Of a stretch of DNA of 30,255 nt, positions 23,677-30,255 are shown piece by piece. Numbering within the stretch: position 1 is the stretch's first letter; every line of letters begins with the position of its first letter. The DNA is from CBDCGW01 sp964430745 (GTDB taxonomy: Bacteria > Acidobacteriota > UBA890), in assembly GCA_964430745.1 (NCBI GenBank), contig CAYSHI010000399.1, positions 1-30,255 of the forward strand, read 5' to 3'. The position numbers and the translations under genes are program-made. The notes under the pieces are model-generated. The model did not search any database. It had not been told where the DNA came from and worked only from the letters and a program-made list of their open reading frames with translations.

Positions 23677-24870
23677 CTATTGGCCTTCAGCCGTTACCGT
23701 CGCACTGGCGATCTCCGTGTTGGTGGCGTCGTACAGACCGGCCTTCACGGTGACCACTCCGGTGCTCGGTACTCGCAGCCTGGTGGATGTTCGACCCTGT
23801 GAATCGGTCGTGCCGTGCGATGTGGTCAAGCTCGCACCCGACGTGCCGTCGTTGACGATGGTGAAGCGCACCTGCAACCCCGGCTGCGGGCTGTTGGTGG
23901 CATCGAACACCGCCGACAGGAGGTCGACGTTGTACGGCGCGGGGCCGGTGAACGTCGTTGCTCCGTTCGGGAAGTTCAGCTTCACGATCAGTGAGGCAGC
24001 GGTCGTCAGAATGATGCGGTTCGAGCGGGCGATCGTCTCACTCGACACCGGATCGATGAGCTCCGCATCGAGCGCGATGACCCCGGATCCGTAGACCCGC
24101 AGGATATTGACCGCATCGCCCAGGGCACCGGTGTTGGTGGTGCTGGACGTGAGCCAGTGCGCCGCATCGTTGGGGCTACCCTCGTCGGTGGTGTCCTGGA
24201 TAATACGGAACCTCACCTTGGCGCCCGAAATGGCATCGCCGGCAAGGTCGAGCGCCAACACGCCGACCGTCACGTCGAGCGGCTTGTTCTGGCTCGCCGA
24301 GCCGGTCATCGTGATCGGGCCCGTACCGCTGGTGAACCCGAGCGACACCGAACCCGCTACGGCAGCCGGCTCGATGGTCACCGTCGACGAGGCCGTCGTC
24401 GTGCCGAGGCTGGCAACGACAGTCGCGACCCCGGTTTGACGGTTCACGCTCTGCAGCTCCACCTGCGCAACGCCGTTCGAGGTGTACGCGGTCGCCCTGT
24501 CGACGACGGCTAGGGCGCCGCCGGCAACGACCAGGAAGCCACCCAGATCCGTGTTGAACGTCACGCTGGTGAAATTCGACACCGGGTTCCCGGCATCGTC
24601 CCTGACCTCCGCAGAGATCGTGATTGTCGACAGATCATCCGCCGCCAGCGTGCCGGTGATACTCGACACGTTGATGCTCCCGGAAAACGAGAACACCTGG
24701 TTTGTCGTCTGTCCCGTGAGATCACCGGGAGTGTTGGGAGTTGACGGCGAGTCGAGGTTGCAACCCGCAATCATCGTGGATACCAGGAGGAGGCAGAACA
24801 CCGGCGTCATGATCCCGCCACGTCCGCGGCGCCGGCCTCCCCGCGCGTTCTTGACCATCGTTCTGACCAT
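23677..24870 (-). CDS. Lipoprotein with Ig-like (bacterial immunoglobulin-type) repeats
   Basis: A 397-residue protein with an Arg-rich n-region, a hydrophobic segment and a lipobox (MIAGCNLDSPST), so it should be lipid-anchored. The rest is Thr/Ser/Val-rich beta-type sequence with repeated features of Ig-like (Big-type) domains: TITISAEVRDDAGNPVSN, VTVGVLALDLAGDAISG and LLSAVFDATNSPQPGLQVRF each precede a SNGV/STGV-type strand. The start is ATG 24870, with GAGG 8 nt upstream. ATG 24885 overlaps the upstream stop and is the alternative. It is co-oriented with pilQ, so a role at the pilus pore or cell surface is possible. Its function is unknown. Confidence 0.8.
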   Translation of the reverse strand: MVRTMVKNARGGRRRGRGGIMTPVFCLLLVSTMIAGCNLDSPSTPNTPGDLTGQTTNQVFSFSGSINVSSITGTLAADDLSTITISAEVRDDAGNPVSNFTSVTFNTDLGGFLVVAGGALAVVDRATAYTSNGVAQVELQSVNRQTGVATVVASLGTTTASSTVTIEPAAVAGSVSLGFTSGTGPITMTGSASQNKPLDVTVGVLALDLAGDAISGAKVRFRIIQDTTDEGSPNDAAHWLTSSTTNTGALGDAVNILRVYGSGVIALDAELIDPVSSETIARSNRIILTTAASLIVKLNFPNGATTFTGPAPYNVDLLSAVFDATNSPQPGLQVRFTIVNDGTSGASLTTSHGTTDSQGRTSTRLRVPSTGVVTVKAGLYDATNTEIASATVTAEGQ

Positions 24871-24884
24871 TGGTTCGTACCTCA

Positions 24885-25601
24885 TCAGTCGCCCGATTCT
24901 TCCTCTGGATCCGCCCATTGAGCGAAGTTGATCCCGACGTTGGCAACAACACTCACCTCGTTGCCGGCGATCGTGCGGCCGAAGAATTGGATCCTGGCGT
25001 TCACCTGGATGTTGAAGAAGTTGGTGCCCGATTCGGTCCCCGGGTCGATCAGAAACGAGATTGGCGGCTGCCCCTTAATGGTCGCCGGGACAATCGTCAC
25101 GTTGACAACCGTGAGCACCACCGGGTCGGTCGCGCCGATCTCGGTGAGGCGCACCAGGCCGGCGATGCCACTGGTAAAGCCCGGCGGCACGGACGTGCCA
25201 CCGTCGGTACGCGTGTAGGTGACTTCGTACCGTTCCAGTTGAATGTGTTGCAGGTCCGGCGCGGTGATCGACGGGTTCGTCGAGATCGGCGCCTTCAAGA
25301 CTCCCGAGAAGTCGATGCTCGCGACGTCCGAAGGAATCCCGCCGGTGATGTCATCCTGCACATCGCCCCAGAGGTAGTCCTCCTCGATCTTGATGAGCTC
25401 CTCGATCTGAAGGACGACACTGGCGTCGGTGTTGTCGAGCTGCCCGTTGGCGGTGCATCCGACAAAGAGGCCGACGATCGTCATCATCAGCGCCAGCTTG
25501 CCGATGCCGCGCACCGCTCGGTTGCGGCGGTGTCGCATGGCGGCAACTGGAGCCCCGAGCGACGTCGGCCATGAACGTTGGCTACGAAGGGGTGTCAGCA
25601 T
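24885..25601 (-). CDS. Lipoprotein of unknown function in the pil operon
   Basis: A 238-residue protein with a long basic n-region, a hydrophobic stretch (LALMMTIVGLFVGC) and a lipobox ending at Cys. The mature part is mostly beta-predicted, and I recognise no domain. The Ile/Val/Thr-rich C-terminal half ends in the acidic tail WADPEEESGD. The start ATG 25601 lies 2 bp after the pilQ stop, with GGAG 9 nt upstream inside pilQ. An internal ATG at 25538 would give a shorter signal peptide. Position directly after the secretin suggests a pilotin-like or secretin-associated lipoprotein, but this is inference and no TPR pilotin repeats are seen. Confidence 0.78.
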   Translation of the reverse strand: MLTPLRSQRSWPTSLGAPVAAMRHRRNRAVRGIGKLALMMTIVGLFVGCTANGQLDNTDASVVLQIEELIKIEEDYLWGDVQDDITGGIPSDVASIDFSGVLKAPISTNPSITAPDLQHIQLERYEVTYTRTDGGTSVPPGFTSGIAGLVRLTEIGATDPVVLTVVNVTIVPATIKGQPPISFLIDPGTESGTNFFNIQVNARIQFFGRTIAGNEVSVVANVGINFAQWADPEEESGD

Positions 25602-25603
25602 CG

Positions 25604-27037
25604 TTATTGCTCCAGGATCTGAGGCGTGATGAAAATCAACAGCTCGTTGTTGTTCTGATTCGTCTGCTGGTTCTTGAACAGCCACCCCAGCAGAGGAATG
25701 CGGTGCAAGGCCGGAACCCGATTCTCGACCTCGCTGACCGTGAGCTGGAAGATTCCACCAATGACCGTCGTGCCGCCGTCACGCACCAGGACGCGAGTTT
25801 CCGCGCGGCGCGTGAAGATCGTCGGCACGCCATTGACCTCACGGGTGAAGTCCGGCTCGCTCTTGTCGACGATGATGTCGAGCATGATGGTTTCTTCGTC
25901 GGTAATCTGCGGCGTCACCTGCAGCTGCAGGTTGGCGTTGATGAACTGAATCGACGCCGTGTTATCCACCAACACCTGCACCGGGATGCGCTGACCGCTC
26001 TCGATGTGGGCTTGCTGGTTGTTCTGCGCGGTGATGTTCGGCGTCGAGATCACCTTGCCGCGGCCCGAGCTCTCCATGGCGCTCAGCGACACGTCCAGAC
26101 GGAACGAGTCGAGAACGCTGCCCATGGTGAGCGCGATACCGCTGGTGGCCTCCTGCGTCGGCAGGTTCACCGCGAACGGTGTGCCGCCGATGCCGGTCCC
26201 CTCGATACCCGAGCCCGGCCGGTTCTGCCCCCGAACGGTCATGTTGTTCGGAAACACCAGTCCGGTCGAGTTGCCGTGCGCCGCGTCGGCGACACCCTGG
26301 AAGCCCCACTGCACGCCGAGATCACGGGCGAAATCGCGCGTGGTCTCGACGATGCGAGCCTTCAGGTTCACCTGCGGCGCCGGCTGGTCGAGGGTTTCGA
26401 GCAGGTCATAGAGCGAAACGAGCGACTCCTCGGTGTCGCGGATGATCAAGGAGTTGGTGCGCTCGTCGACGACCGCCTCGCCGCGATTCGAAAGCTGACG
26501 CTCGGTGAGCTGGACGAGGGCCGCGGCATTCGCGTAGGACAGCTCCATCTGCTGGGTCAGCAGCGGCTGGGCCGCCTGTTCGGCCTCCTGCTGGCGGGTG
26601 AAAGCCTCGGCCGCATTCGCGAGCTTCTGCGTCGTCGTGATGCGGATGATGTTGCGATCGGCGGTGTAGCCGAGCTCGAATGTGTCGAGCACGGTCAACA
26701 GGGCCAGATCCCAGGGCACTCCGTACAACTGCATGGTGACGGGCCCCGAGATTTCAGGGTCGAGGATGATGTTGACACCCGTCAACTGCCCGAAGAAGCG
26801 CACGACATCGCGAATATCGACGTCGACAAAGCCCACGTCGATCGGGAAACCGTCCTGGTTGGGGTCGTCGAGAATACTGGCCTGCGTCGGAATAGCTCCC
26901 GCCGGTAGCCGGTTGGCATCCTGCTGCTGCGCAGGCGCGAGAACCGGTACCAGACAGAGCGCCAGGGCCAGCGGCGCCGTGATGCCGCGCCACCTCGGTC
27001 CGCTCTTACGTTTGCACATTCTGGCTTGGTCGCTCAT
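25604..27037 (-). CDS. pilQ: Type IV pilus secretin PilQ
   Basis: A 477-residue outer-membrane secretin forming the pore through which the pilus leaves. It has a signal sequence (ITAPLALALCLVPVLAPAQ), an N0-type domain (IDVGFVDVDIRDVVRFFGQ), an N1-type domain (QQMELSYANAAALVQLTERQ, DERTNSLIIRDTEESL) and the secretin core. The core ends in the signature VPALHRIPLLGWLFKN and LLIFITPQI. It is short for PilQ and has no AMIN domains for peptidoglycan binding. ATG 27037 overlaps the pilP stop (TGATG), with AGGAGG about 15 nt upstream. Two lipoprotein genes follow. Confidence 0.95.
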   Translation of the reverse strand: MSDQARMCKRKSGPRWRGITAPLALALCLVPVLAPAQQQDANRLPAGAIPTQASILDDPNQDGFPIDVGFVDVDIRDVVRFFGQLTGVNIILDPEISGPVTMQLYGVPWDLALLTVLDTFELGYTADRNIIRITTTQKLANAAEAFTRQQEAEQAAQPLLTQQMELSYANAAALVQLTERQLSNRGEAVVDERTNSLIIRDTEESLVSLYDLLETLDQPAPQVNLKARIVETTRDFARDLGVQWGFQGVADAAHGNSTGLVFPNNMTVRGQNRPGSGIEGTGIGGTPFAVNLPTQEATSGIALTMGSVLDSFRLDVSLSAMESSGRGKVISTPNITAQNNQQAHIESGQRIPVQVLVDNTASIQFINANLQLQVTPQITDEETIMLDIIVDKSEPDFTREVNGVPTIFTRRAETRVLVRDGGTTVIGGIFQLTVSEVENRVPALHRIPLLGWLFKNQQTNQNNNELLIFITPQILEQ

Positions 27038-27795
27038 CACGGGGTCTGACCGCCTCCTGAATCGGTTGTTAGTTGCTTGGTCACTTCGCGATATCGCTGC
27101 GCACCCGACATGTCCAGAACCACCTGCTCGAAGAACACCTGAGTGGGCGTGATCTCCGACACGTGGCCGTCACACAGCTCGCTGCCGACCTCGAGGAAAT
27201 AGGCTCTTTGGTTGGGGCCGGTGATCATGGCGTGCCGGCGACCCTGTGCCGAGGCGATGGCCTTCAGCACGACTTCGCTGATGCGAAAACCTTCCAGCCG
27301 GCCGGGAGGACAGGTGCCTGGGGGAAAGTCGACATCGTCCGGCCCACGAATGGCAAGCAGGCTCTGGAAAGGATCGCGCCGGCCACTACGCTCGTAGGAG
27401 AAGCCGGTGCCCATCAGCACACCCTCCTGGTCGCGGATGATCTGCTCGACCAGCGCCAGTGCGGCGCGCTCTTCCGGCGTCAGCAGCTCCTGCGGAACGG
27501 CCGGCGGCGGGACCACCGCGGCCTGCTGCGCCGGGTCGCCCTGCTGTGGCTCGCCCTGTTGGGAGGGGTCCTGCGGCCCGGTTTGCTGCGGTGGCGCCGT
27601 CTCCTGCCCCCTCGCGGTCGCTAGTGAATCGATTCGGGAAAGATCGCCCGGCGCCGCGGTCGGCGCGTGCTCGGGCGGTCCCGCGTGACCTGCGGGAACG
27701 GCTCCGGCCGCGCCGGCGACGCCCATCGCCGCGACGAGCGCGACGGCGGCGACCCCGCCAACCAGCTTTTTCGGTCTCTGGAGGACGAGTGCCAT
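27037..27795 (-). CDS. pilP: Type IV pilus assembly protein PilP
   Basis: A 252-residue protein linking the inner-membrane PilN/PilO complex to the PilQ secretin. It has an N-terminal hydrophobic segment (VGGVAAVALVAAMGVAGAAG), a long Pro/Gln-rich periplasmic linker (about 65-105) and a C-terminal domain with the PilP-like GRRDPFQSLL motif and later YFLEVGSELCDGHVSEI. PilP is usually a lipoprotein, but no lipobox Cys is visible here, so it may be anchored by its helix. ATG 27795 overlaps the pilO stop (TAATG) and has GGGGGA upstream. The frame also stays open to 27873, inside pilO. Confidence 0.88.
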   Translation of the reverse strand: MALVLQRPKKLVGGVAAVALVAAMGVAGAAGAVPAGHAGPPEHAPTAAPGDLSRIDSLATARGQETAPPQQTGPQDPSQQGEPQQGDPAQQAAVVPPPAVPQELLTPEERAALALVEQIIRDQEGVLMGTGFSYERSGRRDPFQSLLAIRGPDDVDFPPGTCPPGRLEGFRISEVVLKAIASAQGRRHAMITGPNQRAYFLEVGSELCDGHVSEITPTQVFFEQVVLDMSGAQRYREVTKQLTTDSGGGQTP

Positions 27796-28394
27796 TATCC
27801 CCCCGTCGTTTGCGCGGCTTCCGGATCGGCGCCCGCGACTTCCGGCAGGAAGTAGAAGGTGCTTGCCGTACACTGCGATTGAATGGTGCTCGAACCGGCG
27901 TCGGTCGTGGCTTGTATCGAAACGTCACCAACCGTGACGATGCGTCCGAACTTGCTCACCCTGTCAAAAAACATCGCCAAGTCGTGGAAGTTGCCCGTGA
28001 GGTCGAGCTGCACGGGGACTTCGGCGTAGAAGTCGTGCAGCACCGGAGGCTGGTTTTCGAAGCGCCGCATCTCGATGTTGGTGTCGGCGGCGGCCGATTG
28101 CAGGCGACGCAGAAGCTCGCCCGTCTCCCGTTGCTCCGGCAGGATGTGCGACAGCGTTTCGAGCTGCCCCTCCATCGTCGCCACCTCGCGCTCGAGGTCT
28201 TCGAGCTGCCCGGCGACGAGACGGGTGCGTTCGTTCTCGAGCTCGATCGTCTCCACCTGGCCGGCGAGGGTTACGGCCTGCTCGGCGTTCGGCTGCCACA
28301 CGTACATGTAGAAGACGCCGGCGGCGACCGCGCAAAACAAGCCCACGAGTCCCCACTGGCCGTTCTTGGACATCTGATTGAATTCAAACGCCAT
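27795..28394 (-). CDS. pilO: Type IV pilus inner-membrane protein PilO
   Basis: A 199-residue protein with one N-terminal transmembrane helix (about 13-33), a periplasmic coiled coil (about 40-90) and a ferredoxin-like C-terminal domain with VQLDLTGNFHDLAMFFDRV, the usual PilO segment. It pairs with PilN to form the alignment complex between the inner-membrane motor and the secretin. The start has a strong GAGGAG 6 nt upstream. The gene is 9 bp after pilN. Confidence 0.95.
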   Translation of the reverse strand: MAFEFNQMSKNGQWGLVGLFCAVAAGVFYMYVWQPNAEQAVTLAGQVETIELENERTRLVAGQLEDLEREVATMEGQLETLSHILPEQRETGELLRRLQSAAADTNIEMRRFENQPPVLHDFYAEVPVQLDLTGNFHDLAMFFDRVSKFGRIVTVGDVSIQATTDAGSSTIQSQCTASTFYFLPEVAGADPEAAQTTGG

Positions 28395-28403
28395 GGGGCC
28401 TCC

Positions 28404-29018
28404 TCAGCGTCCGTCGCCGGCCGTCTGCTCGCCCTCTTCTTCAGCGGGCGGGTCCGGCGGAACGGAAAGTGGGACGAAACGGGTGCCGAGCTGGAAGCGC
28501 ACACCGGCCTCGTTGTCCTGTGTGAACTGCACGTTGGTCTCGCCGAAGAACGACGAGCCCCGCAGGTTGCTCTCGAAGTCCGCGATGGAGATCTCCGAGA
28601 GCGCCTGCCCGATCAGGGTGACTTCACCACCGTCGGTTAACGTAAGGTCCGTCAGCCAAAGGGCGTCGGACAGCTCCCGACTCAACTGGTCGAGCAACAG
28701 CACCGGGCCGCTCTGGCTCTTCTTGAGGTCGACAATGACGCCGAGCTTCTGGTTGACCACGGCGCGGCGGTTCTCGAGATCACGCACCCGCGTCGCCGTG
28801 TCGGCCAGCTCCTGCTGCTCGGCGGTCACCTGCGCCAGCCGAGTCTCGAGGTTGCCGACCGTACGGGACTGCCACCACCAGGCCGCGGCGATGACAACGA
28901 TGGTTGCCACGACGGCGAGCAAGAACGGTGCGTTCTCGCTGCCACCCACACTGAGCTCGGGAACGGAACGGCGCTTTGGCTTTGCCGTCTCGTGACCGAG
29001 TAGATTTATTCGGATCAT
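28404..29018 (-). CDS. pilN: Type IV pilus inner-membrane protein PilN
   Basis: A 204-residue protein starting MIRINLLGHE, the cytoplasmic motif with which PilN binds PilM. It has a transmembrane helix (about 31-50), a coiled coil and a ferredoxin-like domain (LLLDQLSRELSDALWLTDLTL). The frame is open to 29051, inside pilM, but ATG 29018 has GAGGG 9 nt upstream and gives the conserved N-terminus. The C-terminal tail is Pro/Glu-rich. Confidence 0.95.
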   Translation of the reverse strand: MIRINLLGHETAKPKRRSVPELSVGGSENAPFLLAVVATIVVIAAAWWWQSRTVGNLETRLAQVTAEQQELADTATRVRDLENRRAVVNQKLGVIVDLKKSQSGPVLLLDQLSRELSDALWLTDLTLTDGGEVTLIGQALSEISIADFESNLRGSSFFGETNVQFTQDNEAGVRFQLGTRFVPLSVPPDPPAEEEGEQTAGDGR

Positions 29019-29037
29019 CGGATCAGGCCCTCGCCGC

Positions 29038-30255
29038 TTATTCTTCGCCACGCATCGCGAGGCCGACGGCGACGGCCGCCTGCGGAGCGATGCTGCGAAC
29101 GTATTCGGGGTCGAAAGACTTTGTCGGAATAGAAACCCGGCGCAGCGGATCCAGTAGCTCGACCGGTGTTCCCAGGCGCTGTTCCAACCGCATCGTCAGG
29201 TCGGCAACGTGCGCCCCGCCACCGGCCAGGAAGATCGCGTCGAAACGCTCCCTCATCGACTGCGCGTGATAGAAGTCGAACGTCTTCTTGATCTCCGTGA
29301 TCAGGCGCTCCGACACCTCGCCGACGACCTCTTGCACACGTGGGTCGCGCGAGGCATCGCGAATGCCCCCCACGCCCTCCTCGTCGTCCGCCGCCGGAAC
29401 CTCCTCCTCGAAGGACTCCTCGACCGGCGCCGCAGCGTCGTCGCCGTAGCTGTATTCGTCGTCGTCATCCTCATCCCAGCCGCCCAGCTCGGTGTCCATC
29501 TGCTCGGCGGCCTCGGTCGAGGCGCTGCCGGCTCGGCGCAGAACCTCTTCGGCGTCGAAGTAGTCGAGCATGAACTCGCGCTGGAGCGCAGCGACGTACT
29601 GGCGCACACCCAGCGTGATGTCGCGCCAGAACACGGGGCGGCCCTCTTCGAGAACCGCGGCGTTGATGACCGAAGCGCCCATGTTCAGCAGCGCGACGTC
29701 CTCGTGCTGGCGCTCGGGATAGCTGAGCTCGAAGGCGTTCTGCAGCGCGAATGCGTCGACGTCGACGATGACGGGCTCGCGCCCGGCCTCCTCGATCACC
29801 GAGATGAACTCGTCGATGCGGTCGCGCTTGGCGGCCACCAGCACCACGTCCATCTCGTTCGAGTCGGTGCTCTCGTCGAGGATGGCGAAGTCGAGGTTGA
29901 CGTCATCGACGTCGAAGGGGATGTACTCCTCCGCCTCCCAGACAATCGACTCGCGCAGCTCGTCCTCCTCCATCCGCGGCATGGTGACGCGGCGGACGAT
30001 GACGGCATGGCCCGAGACTGCCGTGGCGATCCTCGACCCCTTGATCTTGTTTTGACCGAGGAGGTCGCGGATTGCCTGGGCGACGTCACCCGGACGGACG
30101 ACGGCACCTTCGACGATCGATTCGCTCGGAAGCTCCGCGACTCCGAAGTGTGTCAGCTGGTACGGGTTGTCGCCGCGCTGCGGCTTCATCGCGACCAGCT
30201 TTACGGCATGCGAGCCGATATCCAGCCCGATGATTCCCTTGCTCCGCCCAAACAT
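29038..30255 (-). CDS. pilM: Type IV pilus assembly protein PilM
   Basis: A 405-residue actin-like (FtsA-fold) ATPase that sits on the cytoplasmic face and binds the PilN N-terminus. It has the phosphate-1 motif IIGLDIGSHAVKLV, VSGHAVIVRRVTMP, ESIVWEAEEYIPFDVDDVNLD, a central ALLNMGASV, and AIFLAGGGAHVADL. Its ATG is the last codon of the window, so the promoter lies outside. Usual PilM proteins are about 350-360 residues; this one carries an acidic insertion at about residues 254-298 (Asp/Glu-rich, with a GWDEDDDDEYSYGDD stretch). It is the first gene of the pilMNOPQ operon. Confidence 0.96.
   Translation of the reverse strand: MFGRSKGIIGLDIGSHAVKLVAMKPQRGDNPYQLTHFGVAELPSESIVEGAVVRPGDVAQAIRDLLGQNKIKGSRIATAVSGHAVIVRRVTMPRMEEDELRESIVWEAEEYIPFDVDDVNLDFAILDESTDSNEMDVVLVAAKRDRIDEFISVIEEAGREPVIVDVDAFALQNAFELSYPERQHEDVALLNMGASVINAAVLEEGRPVFWRDITLGVRQYVAALQREFMLDYFDAEEVLRRAGSASTEAAEQMDTELGGWDEDDDDEYSYGDDAAAPVEESFEEEVPAADDEEGVGGIRDASRDPRVQEVVGEVSERLITEIKKTFDFYHAQSMRERFDAIFLAGGGAHVADLTMRLEQRLGTPVELLDPLRRVSIPTKSFDPEYVRSIAPQAAVAVGLAMRGEE

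Noticed and set aside
25571..26908. 445-codon open frame on the plus strand
   Set aside because: Shadow of pilQ, with no recognisable domain and biased composition.

Overview
The window reads as a high-GC, Gram-negative bacterial chromosome segment. A PilMNOPQ type IV pilus operon with an outer-membrane secretin, several lipobox lipoproteins, a split glycine decarboxylase (GcvPA/GcvPB), a type-3 prolyl-tRNA synthetase and dense gene packing with 4-bp overlaps and many GTG starts suggest a deltaproteobacteria-like or neighbouring lineage (Myxococcota, Binatota or similar). That placement is inference from gene content only. There is no phage, insertion sequence, CRISPR array, tRNA or rRNA.

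Layout. (1) 1-5187, plus strand: the end of an exopolysaccharide cluster, with a partial GT2 glycosyltransferase, two GT4 glycosyltransferases, a WcaJ-type undecaprenyl-phosphate sugar phosphotransferase and a UDP-glucuronate decarboxylase. Together they would make UDP-xylose, load the first sugar on the lipid carrier and extend the repeat unit. (2) 5224-11645, minus strand: gcvT-gcvH-gcvPA-gcvPB, then an Asp/Glu racemase-family gene and aroB. (3) 11646-12750: a 1.1-kb stretch without a credible gene. It holds a composite of two diverged, tail-to-tail copies of a structured repeat. (4) 12751-13752, minus: a ComEA-like helix-hairpin-helix protein and a GspH/FimT-type prepilin. (5) 14025-15500, plus: proS behind a leader that may carry an attenuator. 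(6) 15494-30255, minus, one long co-directional run. In transcription order it is pilM, pilN, pilO, pilP, pilQ, two lipoproteins, pepP, accB, accC, an NSS transporter, a 45-residue MetS-like small subunit, a second NSS transporter, aroA and aroK.

The least explained part is 11831-12754. The two copies share the same block order and spacing (outer block, core block, long hairpin) but are strongly diverged. In the hairpin the two stems have unrelated sequences, yet both are nearly perfectly paired. The 62-nt loop has the same length in both copies and matches at 45 of 62 positions. A fixed loop on a changing stem is the pattern expected of a selected RNA or single-stranded DNA structure. I do not recognise the family.

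Smaller points of interest are a possibly leaderless NSS transporter mRNA, a terminator-like hairpin across the pepP start codon, a roughly 45-residue acidic insertion in PilM, a small transporter subunit placed between two transporter genes, and a low-complexity insertion in the racemase.
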